This document shows, one piece after another, positions 32,505 to 41,738 of a DNA stretch of 64,000 nt (the first letter of the stretch is position 1; every line of letters starts with the position of its first letter). The notes below the pieces were generated by a model. That model was not told the origin of the DNA and ran no database searches. It worked only from the letters and a program-made list of their open reading frames with translations. The stretch comes from Duganella phyllosphaerae (lineage in GTDB: Bacteria > Pseudomonadota > Gammaproteobacteria > Burkholderiales > Burkholderiaceae_D), in the NCBI RefSeq assembly GCF_001758785.1, contig NZ_LROM01000131.1:1-64000 (forward strand), in the 5' to 3' direction. The position numbers were made by a program, and so were the translations under genes.

Positions 32505-34082
32505 ATGACCGCATTGTCTCGAGAACGGGTGGTGGCCGTCATCGGCAGCGGCGCCATGGGCGCCGGCATCGCCCAGGTGGCAGCCGTTGCCGGCTACACC
32601 GTCAAGCTGTACGACAGCCGCCCGGAACCGGTGGCCAAGGCCATGTCCGATATCGCGCTGGCCTTGAATAAACTGGTGGCCAGACAGCGCATGAGCCCCG
32701 TCGATGCCGCCGCTTCTCTGGCCCGGCTGCAACCGTCACTGACGCTGGACGAACTGGCCGCCACCAAACCGGGCCTGGTGGTGGAAGCGATTGTCGAAAA
32801 CCTCGACGCCAAGCGCGCCCTGTTTGCGCAGCTGGAAAACCTGGTGGATGACGACTGCATCCTGGCCACCAACACCTCGTCGATCTCGGTCACGGCGATT
32901 GGCGCTCAACTGCGCGTGCCGGGCCGGCTGGTGGGCATGCACTTCTTTAATCCGGTGCCGCTGATGGCGCTGGTGGAAGTGGTCGAAGGCCTGGCCACCG
33001 ACAGCGCGGTGGCGCAGACCGTGTACGACACGGCCGCCGCCTGGGGCAAGAGCCCGGTGCACGCGCGCTCCACGCCCGGCTTCATCGTCAACCGGGTGGC
33101 GCGCCCGTACTATGCGGAGGGCTGGCGCCTGCTGGCCGAAGGCGCGGCCGACGCGGCCACCATCGACGCGGTGCTGCGCGAGGCCGGCGGTTTCCGCATG
33201 GGCCCATTCGAGCTGATGGACCTGATCGGCCATGATGTCAATTTCGCGGTGACGCAGTCGGTGTTCGAAGCCTACTTCAACGATCCACGCTTTACGCCGT
33301 CGGTCTTGCAGCAGGAGCTGGTCAACGCCGGCTTCCTCGGTCGCAAGACCAGCCGCGGCTGTTACCGCTACGGCGATGGCGCGGTGAACGCACCGGCGCA
33401 GGCCGAGGCGCCGCAGCCCATCCCTGCATATGTCAGCTACACCCGTGACGCAGCTGCGCTGGCAGCGGCCACGCACCCGCATGGCGGCGCCGTGACCGAC
33501 GCGCTGGCGGCGCGCCTGCGCACCGCCGGCATCGACGTGGCCCATCGCAAGGTGGAGAAGAGCGTGGACGACGCACCGGCCTTCCACTGCAACGGCGCCG
33601 CCGTGTATCTCACCGACGGCCGCAGCGCCACCCAGCGCGCCGCCGACAACCAGCACTCCGATACCGTGCTGGTGGACCTGGCCTTCGACTACGCCAGCGC
33701 TACCCGCATCGCCGTCGCCTGCGCCGACCAGTGCGCACCCGAGGCTTACCTGTCGGTGGTGGGCCTGCTGCAAGCGGCGGGTCTCACCGTCACCCGGCTC
33801 GACGACGTGCCTGGCATGGCGGTCATGCGCACCGTGGCCATGCTGGCCAACGAGGCGGCCGATGCCGTCAACCAGGGAGTGTGCGATGCGGCAGGCGCCG
33901 ACCTGGCCATGCAGAAGGGCGTCAACTATCCACGCGGGCCATTGGCCTGGGCCGACGCCATCGGCGTGGGCCATGTCGTCACGGTACTGAACCACCTGGC
34001 CGCCAGCTACGGCGAAGACCGCTATCGCGTGTCGCCGCTGCTGCGGCGCAAGCACGCTTCAGGAGCAACCATCCATGCATGA
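32505..34082 (+). CDS. paaH: 3-hydroxyadipyl-CoA dehydrogenase
   Basis: Protein of 525 residues. NAD-binding GSGAMGAGIAQVAAVAGY is at the start; TNTSSISVTAIG and GMHFFNPVPLMALVEV are the hallmark HAD segments with the catalytic His. It consists of a 3HCDH domain pair plus a second C-terminal 3HCDH-like copy, as in other PaaH proteins near 500 residues. It oxidises 3-hydroxyadipyl-CoA. The end overlaps paaI by eight bases. Confidence 0.95.
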   Translation: MTALSRERVVAVIGSGAMGAGIAQVAAVAGYTVKLYDSRPEPVAKAMSDIALALNKLVARQRMSPVDAAASLARLQPSLTLDELAATKPGLVVEAIVENLDAKRALFAQLENLVDDDCILATNTSSISVTAIGAQLRVPGRLVGMHFFNPVPLMALVEVVEGLATDSAVAQTVYDTAAAWGKSPVHARSTPGFIVNRVARPYYAEGWRLLAEGAADAATIDAVLREAGGFRMGPFELMDLIGHDVNFAVTQSVFEAYFNDPRFTPSVLQQELVNAGFLGRKTSRGCYRYGDGAVNAPAQAEAPQPIPAYVSYTRDAAALAAATHPHGGAVTDALAARLRTAGIDVAHRKVEKSVDDAPAFHCNGAAVYLTDGRSATQRAADNQHSDTVLVDLAFDYASATRIAVACADQCAPEAYLSVVGLLQAAGLTVTRLDDVPGMAVMRTVAMLANEAADAVNQGVCDAAGADLAMQKGVNYPRGPLAWADAIGVGHVVTVLNHLAASYGEDRYRVSPLLRRKHASGATIHA

Positions 34083-34524
34083 GACGTTGAATGATCTGAC
34101 TGCGCAGGCACTGGCCGGGAAGGTGGCGGCCGCCATGTATGCGCGCGACCCTGCCTCGCAAGGGCTGGGCATCACGCTCGATGGCGTCGGTCCCGGCCAC
34201 GCCACCATGTCGATGACGATCCGCGCCGACATGCTCAATGGCCACGGCAGCTGCCACGGCGGTTTCATATTTACCCTGGCTGACAGCGCGTTTGCGTTTG
34301 CCTGCAACAGCTACAACCTCACCACCGTGGGCGCGTCCTGCACCATCGATTACCTGGCGCCGGGCCGGCCGGGCGACGTGCTCACCGCCACCGCGCGCGA
34401 GCAGGCGCTGGCGGGCAAGAGCGGCGTGTACGACGTCGCGGTGATCAACCAGGAAGGCCGTACGGTCGCGCTATTTCGCGGCAAATCGCTGCGCGTGGGC
34501 GGCCACGTGCTGGCATCAACTTAG
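34075..34524 (+). CDS. paaI: hydroxyphenylacetyl-CoA thioesterase
   Basis: Protein of 149 residues of the hotdog fold. HGGFIFTLADSAFAFACNS contains the catalytic Asp. PaaI rescues CoA from stalled ring-hydroxylated phenylacetyl-CoA. The start overlaps paaH by eight bases, and paaK follows after nine bases. Confidence 0.95.
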   Translation: MHETLNDLTAQALAGKVAAAMYARDPASQGLGITLDGVGPGHATMSMTIRADMLNGHGSCHGGFIFTLADSAFAFACNSYNLTTVGASCTIDYLAPGRPGDVLTATAREQALAGKSGVYDVAVINQEGRTVALFRGKSLRVGGHVLAST

Positions 34525-34533
34525 GGAGCAGGC

Positions 34534-35865
34534 ATGGTACAACGCACACCCGAACCATCGGACCTGGAGCCGATCGAACGCGCCAGCCGCGACGAACTGC
34601 AGGCGCTGCAATTGCAACGGATGCAGTGGACGCTGCAACACGCGTACGACAACGTGCCGCACTACCGCCAGGCGTTCGATGCGGCCGGCGTTCATCCGGG
34701 CGACCTGAAATCGCTGGCCGACCTCGCCAAATTTCCGTTCACCGGCAAGAAGGAACTGCGCGAGAACTACCCGTTCGGCATGTTTGCCGTACCGCGCGAG
34801 GAGGTGGTGCGGGTACACGCCTCGAGCGGCACCACCGGCAAGCCCACCGTGGTCGGCTACACCCGGAACGACATCGACACCTGGGCCAACGTGGTGGCGC
34901 GCTCGATCCGCGCGGCCGGTGGCCGGCGTGGCGACATGGTGCATATCTCCTATGGCTACGGCCTGTTTACCGGCGGCCTGGGCGCACACTACGGCGCCGA
35001 GCGGCTCGGCTGCACGGTGGTGCCGATGTCGGGCGGCCAGACCGAGCGCCAGGTGCAGTTGATCGAGGACTTCAAGCCATCGATCATCATGGTCACGCCG
35101 TCGTACATGCTCAACATCATCGAGGAATACCAGCGACAAGGGCTCGACCCCGCCGCCAGTTCGCTCAAGGTCGGCATCTTCGGCGCCGAGCCGTGGACCG
35201 ACGCCATGCGCCGCGAAATCGAGCAGCGCGCCGGCATCGACGCGGTGGACATCTATGGTTTGTCCGAGGTGATGGGCCCTGGTGTGGCCAGCGAATGCAT
35301 CGAGAGCAAGGATGGCCCGGTGATCTGGGAAGACCATTTTTACCCGGAGATCATCGACCCCGACACCGGCGAGGTGCTGCCCGACGGCGCGGAGGGCGAA
35401 CTGGTATTCACCTCGCTGACCAAGGAGGCGCTGCCCATCATCCGCTACCGCACGCGCGACCTCACCCGGCTGCTGCCGCCAACGTCGAGAGCCATGCGCC
35501 GCATCGGCAAGATCACCGGCCGCTCGGACGACATGCTGATCATCCGTGGTGTGAATGTATTCCCGTCGCAGATCGAGGAACTGATTCTGAAAATGCCGCT
35601 GCTCGCGCCCCAGTACCAGCTGATCATCAAGCGCGACGGCCACCTGGACCAGCTGGAGGTGCTGGCCGAACTGCGCCCGGAGGCCGGCAATATGCTCGCC
35701 GGCGACAACGTAGCCCTGGCCCAGCAGTTGGCAAATGAGCTGGAAATCCGCATCAAGACCAACGTGGGCGTTTCGGCCAAGGTCCGGCTGGTTGCACCCA
35801 ACGGCATCGAACGCACACTGACCGGCAAGGCCCGCCGCGTGGTCGATCAACGCCCCAGGCAGTAA
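34534..35865 (+). CDS. paaK: phenylacetate-CoA ligase
   Basis: Protein of 443 residues. It activates phenylacetate with ATP and CoA, the entry step of the pathway. ATP-binding HASSGTTGKPTVVGYT (near 93-108), YGLSEVMGPGVA and the late GRSDDMLIIRGVNVFPSQIE (hinge to the C-terminal domain) identify the family. GGGAGCAGGC precedes the ATG. It sits in mid-operon, not first, so its supply is tied to that of the whole set. Confidence 0.97.
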   Translation: MVQRTPEPSDLEPIERASRDELQALQLQRMQWTLQHAYDNVPHYRQAFDAAGVHPGDLKSLADLAKFPFTGKKELRENYPFGMFAVPREEVVRVHASSGTTGKPTVVGYTRNDIDTWANVVARSIRAAGGRRGDMVHISYGYGLFTGGLGAHYGAERLGCTVVPMSGGQTERQVQLIEDFKPSIIMVTPSYMLNIIEEYQRQGLDPAASSLKVGIFGAEPWTDAMRREIEQRAGIDAVDIYGLSEVMGPGVASECIESKDGPVIWEDHFYPEIIDPDTGEVLPDGAEGELVFTSLTKEALPIIRYRTRDLTRLLPPTSRAMRRIGKITGRSDDMLIIRGVNVFPSQIEELILKMPLLAPQYQLIIKRDGHLDQLEVLAELRPEAGNMLAGDNVALAQQLANELEIRIKTNVGVSAKVRLVAPNGIERTLTGKARRVVDQRPRQ

Positions 35866-35875
35866 AGGACACGAC

Positions 35876-37090
35876 ATGACTGACAACTCCGCATACATCT
35901 GCGACGCCATCCGCACCCCGTTCGGCCGCTACGGCGGCGCCCTGGCCCACGTGCGCACCGACGACCTGGCAGCGCTGCCGATCGCCGCGCTGATCGCCCG
36001 CAACCCGTCAGTGGACTGGGCCAGGGTGGACGACGTGTACTACGGCTGCGCCAACCAGGCCGGCGAAGACAACCGCAACGTGGGCCGTATGGCCGCGCTG
36101 CTGGCCGGCCTGCCGGTCGAGGTCCCGGCCAGCACCATCAACCGCCTGTGCGGCTCCAGCCTGGACGCGGTGGGCAGCGCCGCGCGCGCCATCCGTGCGG
36201 GCGAAGCGCACCTGGTCATCGCCGGCGGCGTGGAGAGCATGACGCGCGCGCCATTCGTGATGGGCAAGGCCGACAGCGCCTTTTCGCGCACCGCCAAAAT
36301 CGAAGACACCACGCTGGGCTGGCGCTTTGTCAACCCGCGCATGAAGGAACAATACGGCATCGACAGCATGCCAGAGACGGCCGAAAACGTCGCGCAGCAG
36401 TTCGACATCAGCCGCGCGGACCAGGACGCATTTGCGCTGCGCAGCCAGCAACGCTGGGCCGCTGCCAACGCGGCAGGCATATTCCGCGACGAGATCGTAC
36501 CGGTGGTGCTGCCGCAAAAAAAAGGTGATCCAAAAATCTTCGACACCGACGAGCATCCGCGCCCGGACACCACCATCGAGACGCTGGCAAAACTCAAGGG
36601 CGTGGTGCGTGAAGACGGCACCGTCACCGCCGGCAATGCCTCGGGCGTCAACGACGGCGCGTGCGCCATCCTGCTGGCGTCGCACACTGCCGCCGAACAG
36701 TACGGCCTGCGCAAGCGCGCCCGCGTGCTGGGCATGGCCACCGCCGGCCTGGCGCCGCGCATCATGGGCTTCGGCCCGTCCCCGGCTTCGCGCAAGGTGC
36801 TGGCGCTGGTGGGCCTCACCATCGACCAGATGGACGTGATCGAGTTGACCGAGGCGTTTGCCGCGCAAGGGCTGGCCGTCACGCGCGACCTGGGCCTGGC
36901 CGACGATGCTGCCCACGTCAACCCCAACGGCGGGGCGATCGCCATCGGCCACCCGCTGGGCGCCTCGGGCGCGCGGCTGGTGCTGGCCGCTCTCACGCAG
37001 CTCGAACGCACCGGCGGCCGCTACGCACTGTGCACCATGTGCATCGGCGTGGGGCAGGGCATTGCGGTGATCATCGAGCGGGTGGGCTGA
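35876..37090 (+). CDS. paaJ: 3-oxoadipyl-CoA thiolase
   Basis: Protein of 404 residues. Nucleophile Cys in NRLCGSSLDAVG (near 90), GHPLGASGARLVL with catalytic His and CIGVGQG with the second Cys are the thiolase signatures. It cleaves 3-oxoadipyl-CoA to succinyl-CoA and acetyl-CoA, and the 3-oxo-5,6-dehydrosuberyl-CoA intermediate. It is homologous to PcaF of the beta-ketoadipate pathway; the operon context gives the paaJ name. paaY starts one base after the stop. Confidence 0.96.
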   Translation: MTDNSAYICDAIRTPFGRYGGALAHVRTDDLAALPIAALIARNPSVDWARVDDVYYGCANQAGEDNRNVGRMAALLAGLPVEVPASTINRLCGSSLDAVGSAARAIRAGEAHLVIAGGVESMTRAPFVMGKADSAFSRTAKIEDTTLGWRFVNPRMKEQYGIDSMPETAENVAQQFDISRADQDAFALRSQQRWAAANAAGIFRDEIVPVVLPQKKGDPKIFDTDEHPRPDTTIETLAKLKGVVREDGTVTAGNASGVNDGACAILLASHTAAEQYGLRKRARVLGMATAGLAPRIMGFGPSPASRKVLALVGLTIDQMDVIELTEAFAAQGLAVTRDLGLADDAAHVNPNGGAIAIGHPLGASGARLVLAALTQLERTGGRYALCTMCIGVGQGIAVIIERVG

Positions 37091-37091
37091 C

Positions 37092-37703
37092 ATGGTCAAG
37101 GTCTATGAAATCAACGGCGTCACGCCGGTGGTGCACCCCACCGCGTACGTCCATCCCAGCGCGGTGCTGATCGGCGACGTCATCGTTGGCCCACGCTGCT
37201 ACGTCGGCCCGCTGGCCGCGCTGCGCGGCGACTTCGGGCGACTGATCCTGGAAGAGGGCGCCAACCTGCAGGACACCTGCGTGATGCACGGCTTTCCCGG
37301 CGCCGATACGGTGGTGGGCGTCGATGGCCACATCGGCCACGGCGCCGTGCTGCATGGCTGCCGCATCGGCCGCAATGCCCTGGTGGGCATGAACAGCGTG
37401 GTGATGGATAACGCCGTGATCGGCGCCGAGTCGATTGTCGCAGCGATGAGCTTTGTGCGCGCTGGCATGGAGATACCGGAACGCAGCCTGGTGGTCGGCA
37501 CGCCGGCCAGGGTGGTGCGACCGCTGCGCGACGACGAAATCGCCTGGAAGACCACCGGCACCGGCCATTACCACGAGCTGGCGGTGCGCTCGATGAACAC
37601 CATGCGCGAGGTGGAAGCGCTGACCGAAGTAGAGGCCGAACGTCCGCGCGTCGAATGGGACAGCGCCTTGCCACTGCATCTGCACAAGAACGCTTCGGCG
37701 TGA
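37092..37703 (+). CDS. paaY: PaaY, hexapeptide-repeat thioesterase (gamma-carbonic anhydrase-like)
   Basis: Protein of 203 residues with left-handed beta-helix repeats (VIVGPRCYVGPLAALRGD, VGVDGHIGHGAVLHGC). Three His residues placed for metal binding match the gamma-carbonic anhydrase fold. PaaY is reported to hydrolyse the 2-hydroxycyclohepta-1,4,6-triene-1-formyl-CoA by-product, sparing CoA. It is tightly packed behind paaJ. Confidence 0.95.
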   Translation: MVKVYEINGVTPVVHPTAYVHPSAVLIGDVIVGPRCYVGPLAALRGDFGRLILEEGANLQDTCVMHGFPGADTVVGVDGHIGHGAVLHGCRIGRNALVGMNSVVMDNAVIGAESIVAAMSFVRAGMEIPERSLVVGTPARVVRPLRDDEIAWKTTGTGHYHELAVRSMNTMREVEALTEVEAERPRVEWDSALPLHLHKNASA

Positions 37704-37722
37704 CGAATAGAGGAGACCCTAG

Positions 37723-39768
37723 ATGATTCCAACCCTGCAAAGCCTGATCGGCGGCCGCTGGATCGGCCGCGAGGCAGCAACGCCGCTGCACAATGCCCTC
37801 ACCGGCGGGCTGATTTACCACACCCACGCAGACGCCATCGACTTCGGCGAAGCAGTCCACTATGCGCGCAAGACCGGCGTGCCGGCGCTGATGAAACTCG
37901 ACTTCCAGCAGCGCGCCGCCATCCTCAAGGCGCTGGCGCTGTACCTGGTCGAGCGCAAGGAAGAGCTGTACGCGATCTCGCACCTCACCGGCGCCACCCG
38001 CGCCGACAGCTGGGTCGATATCGAAGGCGGCACCGGCACCCTGTTTGCCTACGCCAGCATGGGCGGGCGCGAGCTGCCGTCGTCCAACGTGCTGCACGAA
38101 GGCCCGGCCATGGCACTCGGTAAAAACGGCGGCTTTGCCGGCACCCACATCCTGGTGCCGCGCGGCGGCGTGGCGGTGCACATCAACGCCTTCAACTTCC
38201 CGATCTGGGGTTTGCTGGAAAAATTCGCCCCCAGCTTCCTGGCCGCCATGCCGTGCATCGGCAAGCCGGCCACGGCGACCAGCTATCTGACCGAAGCCGT
38301 GGTGCGCATGATTCACGAGTCGGGCCTGTTGCCAGAAGGCGCGCTGCAACTGGTCATCGGCAGCACCGGTGACCTGCTCGACCGCCTCGAAGGTTTCGAT
38401 GCTGTCACCTTCACCGGCTCGGCCGACACGGCCGCCAAGCTGCGCGTGAACCGCAACCTCGTCGCCCACTCGGTGCCGTTTACGGCCGAAGCGGACTCGC
38501 TCAACTGCGCCATCCTGGCGCCCGACGTCACGCCCGACGATCCCGAGTTCGACCTGTTCGTCAAGGAAGTGGCGCGCGAGATGACCGGCAAGGCGGGGCA
38601 GAAGTGCACGGCGATTCGGCGCATCATCGTGCCCGAGACAATGGTCGATGCGGTGGGCACGCGCCTGCGCGAGCGCCTGGCCAAGGTGAGCGTGGGCGAC
38701 CCGTCCGTGGAAGGTGTGCGCATGGGCGCACTGGCCTCGAAAGACCAGCAGCGCGACGTTGGTGAACGCCTGGCGCTGCTCGCGCAGGGCAACGAGGTGT
38801 TGTTCGGTGAGCGCGACGGTTTCAATCCGGTGGGCGACGGCGTGGCCGATGGCGCGTTTTTTGCGCCGACCCTGCTGCTGTGCCGCGACGGCATGGCCAA
38901 CGACGCCGTGCACGATGTCGAGGCGTTCGGCCCGGTGAGCACCATCATCAGCTACCACGGCATCGACCAGGCGCTGGCGCTGGCCGCGCGCGGCAAGGGC
39001 TCCCTGGTCTCCACCCTGGTAACCAGGGAGCCGGCGATCGCCGCCTACGCGGTGCCGATGGCCGCCGCGTCACACGGCCGGGTGCTGATCCTGGAAAGCG
39101 AAGCGGCAGTGGACTCCACCGGCCACGGCTCACCACTGCCGCAGTTGAAGCACGGCGGCCCTGGGCGCGCCGGCGGCGGCGAAGAACTGGGCGGCATCCG
39201 CGCGGTGCGCCACTTCCTGCAACGGGCAGCGGTGCAGGGTTCGCCCACCATGCTGGCGGCGGTGACCGGAGAATACGTGCGCGGGGCGCGGGTGCAGGAG
39301 AGCGAAGTGCACCCGTTCCGCAAGTACTTCGAAGAGCTGCACATCGGCGACTCGCTGCTCACGCACCGGCGCACGGTCAGCGAAGCGGACATCGTCAACT
39401 TCGGCGGCGTTTCGGGCGATTATTTTTACATGCACTTCGACGAGATCGCCGCCAAAGACACCCAGTTCGGCCAGCGCATCGCCCACGGCTACTTCGTGCT
39501 GTCGGCCGCCGCCGGCCTGTTCGTCTCGCCGGCGCCGGGACCGGTGCTGGCCAACTATGGCCTCGACAACCTGCGCTTCGTGGCGCCGGTAGCCATCGGC
39601 GACACCATCCGCGCCCGCCTCACCTGCAAACGCAAGGTAGACCGCAACCGCACCGACGACAAGGGCGTGGGGCAGGGCGTGGTGGCGTGGGACGTGCAGG
39701 TCACCAACCAGCACGACGAACTGGTGGCCAGTTACGACATCCTGACCCTGGTGATGAAGCGCACATAA
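37723..39768 (+). CDS. paaZ: bifunctional oxepin-CoA hydrolase/3-oxo-5,6-dehydrosuberyl-CoA semialdehyde dehydrogenase
   Basis: Protein of 681 residues. Residues about 1-530 form an aldehyde dehydrogenase domain with the catalytic Cys in KAGQKCTAIRRI. Residues 540-681 form an R-specific hydratase (MaoC-like) domain with GDYFYMHFDEIAA and GYFVLSAAAGLF. It opens the oxepin ring and oxidises the resulting aldehyde. It is the last gene of the operon and ends before a stem-loop at 39784-39825. Confidence 0.97.
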   Translation: MIPTLQSLIGGRWIGREAATPLHNALTGGLIYHTHADAIDFGEAVHYARKTGVPALMKLDFQQRAAILKALALYLVERKEELYAISHLTGATRADSWVDIEGGTGTLFAYASMGGRELPSSNVLHEGPAMALGKNGGFAGTHILVPRGGVAVHINAFNFPIWGLLEKFAPSFLAAMPCIGKPATATSYLTEAVVRMIHESGLLPEGALQLVIGSTGDLLDRLEGFDAVTFTGSADTAAKLRVNRNLVAHSVPFTAEADSLNCAILAPDVTPDDPEFDLFVKEVAREMTGKAGQKCTAIRRIIVPETMVDAVGTRLRERLAKVSVGDPSVEGVRMGALASKDQQRDVGERLALLAQGNEVLFGERDGFNPVGDGVADGAFFAPTLLLCRDGMANDAVHDVEAFGPVSTIISYHGIDQALALAARGKGSLVSTLVTREPAIAAYAVPMAAASHGRVLILESEAAVDSTGHGSPLPQLKHGGPGRAGGGEELGGIRAVRHFLQRAAVQGSPTMLAAVTGEYVRGARVQESEVHPFRKYFEELHIGDSLLTHRRTVSEADIVNFGGVSGDYFYMHFDEIAAKDTQFGQRIAHGYFVLSAAAGLFVSPAPGPVLANYGLDNLRFVAPVAIGDTIRARLTCKRKVDRNRTDDKGVGQGVVAWDVQVTNQHDELVASYDILTLVMKRT

Positions 39769-39783
39769 AACAACGCTGCTGGC

Positions 39784-39825
39784 TGTGCAGGGCGGTGCTT
39801 TCCTTTTCAACGCCCACCCTGCACA
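39784..39825. other. stem-loop after paaZ
   Basis: TGTGCAGGG (39784-39792) pairs with CCCTGCACA (39817-39825), a perfect nine-base stem with a 24-base loop. No T-tract follows, so termination would need Rho or a different mechanism; it may protect the mRNA end of the paa operon. Confidence 0.4.
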
Positions 39826-39853
39826 ATAGCGCTTTCCCTCAGCAGGCGGCGCC

Positions 39854-40282
39854 ATGGCACTCTTTACCAAGACTCAATTCGTACTCAACCCGCTGGAAAA
39901 CCCGCGCACCTGGGTGACTTTCGGCGTGGCACTGGCCTGCCTGCTGGCGGTGGGGCTGCTGCCGCGCGGGTTCGATTTCGTGGGGATTTTGCGGATTGCC
40001 ATGCTTGGCGTGGCCGGCTATATCGGCGCTGCTGCCATCGAGCACCTGCCGGTGCGCGGCACGGTGGCCGTGGCCGACAGCACGGCCTTTTTGGCGCGCA
40101 TCGCCATGTTCGGCTATGTGCCCACCGGCGAATCGGCGCAGGGCCAGGTGTTTACTCACCGCAGCGCCTCGCCGATGCGCCGCATCTACAGCCCGATCGT
40201 GGTGGGCCGCACGGTGGGCAGCATCTTCACCGCCACCGTGCCGCTGCGCTTTTACCGCGCAGTGAAAGACCTTAAGGCCTAA
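39854..40282 (+). CDS. membrane protein of unknown function
   Basis: Protein of 142 residues. Two hydrophobic stretches (about residues 20-37 and 43-64) are followed by a soluble C-terminal part ending in FYRAVKDLKA. I recognise no family. The start is 85 bases after the paaZ stop, so it is not obviously in the operon. Its stop is followed one base later by repeat copy B. Confidence 0.6.
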   Translation: MALFTKTQFVLNPLENPRTWVTFGVALACLLAVGLLPRGFDFVGILRIAMLGVAGYIGAAAIEHLPVRGTVAVADSTAFLARIAMFGYVPTGESAQGQVFTHRSASPMRRIYSPIVVGRTVGSIFTATVPLRFYRAVKDLKA

Positions 40283-40283
40283 A

Positions 40284-40404
40284 GGGAACCTCGAAAAACC
40301 TACTGCGCGATCCGCTATCGCCGCTCCGTTGCTCAGCGTACAGCCGTACGCTTCCGCTACTCGCGACGATAACGAACCGCTCGCTACGGTTTTTCGAGGT
40401 TCCC
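40284..40404. repeat. 121-bp palindromic repeat element, copy B
   Basis: Reverse complement of copy A (20606-20726), differing at one position near the end. Arms GGGAACCTCGAAAAACC (40284-40300) and GGTTTTTCGAGGTTCCC (40388-40404) are perfectly complementary here. It fills the gap between two convergent genes, and its last base is the first base of the peptidase stop codon. Confidence 0.92.
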
Positions 40405-41627
40405 TAAAGGTTCAGGCCAAACGGGTCGTCGATGCTATGCGCCGGCTCGGTAAACCACTTCGGACCACTTTCCGTCATGTAGAAATGGTCCTCGTGGCGC
40501 ACGCCGAATTCGCCGGGGATGCAGATCATCGGCTCGTTCGAGAAACACATGCCCACGTCGAGCAGCGTCTTGTTGCCGCCGACCAGGTACGGCCATTCGT
40601 GGATGTCGAGGCCGATGCCGTGGCCGGTGCGGTGCGGCAGGCCTGGCAGCTTGTAGCCTGGGCCAAAACCATCTTCTTCCAGGGCACGGCGGGCCGCCTG
40701 GTCCACCGCTTCGCACGGCACGCCCAGCTGCGCCGCCTCGAACGCCGCCAGCTGCGCCTTCTTCTCGCTGTTCCACACCGACCGCTGACGCTCGCTGATT
40801 TCGCCGTACACATAGGTGCGGGTGATGTCGGAGATGTAGTTGTGGAGTTTACAGCCGGTGTCGATCAGCACCGTGTCGCCCGGCTTCAAGGTCTGCACGT
40901 AGCTCACACCGTGCGGATAGGCAGTCGCTTCGCCGAACAGCACGATCACGAAGTACGAGCCGGAGGCGCCCACCTTGCGGTGCGCCCGATCGATGAACTG
41001 TTCCACCTCGGTGGTGCTGATCCCTTCGCGCAGGATCGACGCGGCTGCCACGTGGACGGCCATCGTCATGTCCTTGGCGCGCTGCATCAGCGCGATTTCG
41101 TTGGCCGACTTGCGGGTGCGGCAGTGGGCCGTGACCAGGCTGGCGTTTTCCAGTGCATAGCCTGCGGCCAGCGGACGGATGCCGTCGTAGATGAAGAACG
41201 CGGCGCTCTCGCAGATGCCGATGCGCGGCGCGGCGCCGGCATCGGGTGCGATACCCATGCGGCCCAGCGTGTCGATGAACAGCTGGTACGGGCTTTCGTG
41301 CTCTTCCCAGCAGTTGACCGGGCCGTCCACCAGCATGAAGTCTTTCAGCGTGCTTTCCTCGAAGGCGGGCGCGATGTATTCGATGGCGCCGCTGGCGGGC
41401 AGGATGGCGCCCACCATGCGTTCGCTGGCATGCCACCTGGTGCCGGTGAAGTAGGTGAGGTTGGCGCCGGCGTTGATGTAGATCGCCGCCACGCCCTGTT
41501 CGCGCATGAAGGCCTGGGCGCGCGCCACGCGCGCCAGGTGCTCTTCCTTCTTGATCGGAACCGCGCCTGCCGTCATGTCGGATAACGAGGCCAGCGCCTC
41601 GTCGATGGTCTTGCCGCCTATTGCCAT
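40404..41627 (-). CDS. M24 family metallopeptidase (Xaa-Pro aminopeptidase-like)
   Basis: Protein of 407 residues. An N-terminal creatinase-like domain (about 1-180, ARVARAQAFMREQGVAAIYINAGANLTYFTG) precedes the pita-bread catalytic domain. Dinuclear metal ligands are read in VLIDTGCKLHNYISDITRTY (two Asp), PHRTGHGIGLDIHEWP (His) and CFSNEPMI and RHEDHF (Glu). No signal peptide. AGGAA stands ahead of the chosen ATG. It probably cleaves Xaa-Pro dipeptides; creatinase-type activity is not excluded. Confidence 0.9.
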   Translation of the reverse strand: MAIGGKTIDEALASLSDMTAGAVPIKKEEHLARVARAQAFMREQGVAAIYINAGANLTYFTGTRWHASERMVGAILPASGAIEYIAPAFEESTLKDFMLVDGPVNCWEEHESPYQLFIDTLGRMGIAPDAGAAPRIGICESAAFFIYDGIRPLAAGYALENASLVTAHCRTRKSANEIALMQRAKDMTMAVHVAAASILREGISTTEVEQFIDRAHRKVGASGSYFVIVLFGEATAYPHGVSYVQTLKPGDTVLIDTGCKLHNYISDITRTYVYGEISERQRSVWNSEKKAQLAAFEAAQLGVPCEAVDQAARRALEEDGFGPGYKLPGLPHRTGHGIGLDIHEWPYLVGGNKTLLDVGMCFSNEPMICIPGEFGVRHEDHFYMTESGPKWFTEPAHSIDDPFGLNL

Positions 41628-41738
41628 AGCTATTCCTGCTTGAATTGAATGATGATCCGCGATCATAGCAGCTGTCATCAAGGCGTAACAGGGGGCTGGT
41701 ATCGTGCCGCCACCATGAACCTACTTTCAGGAATTACA

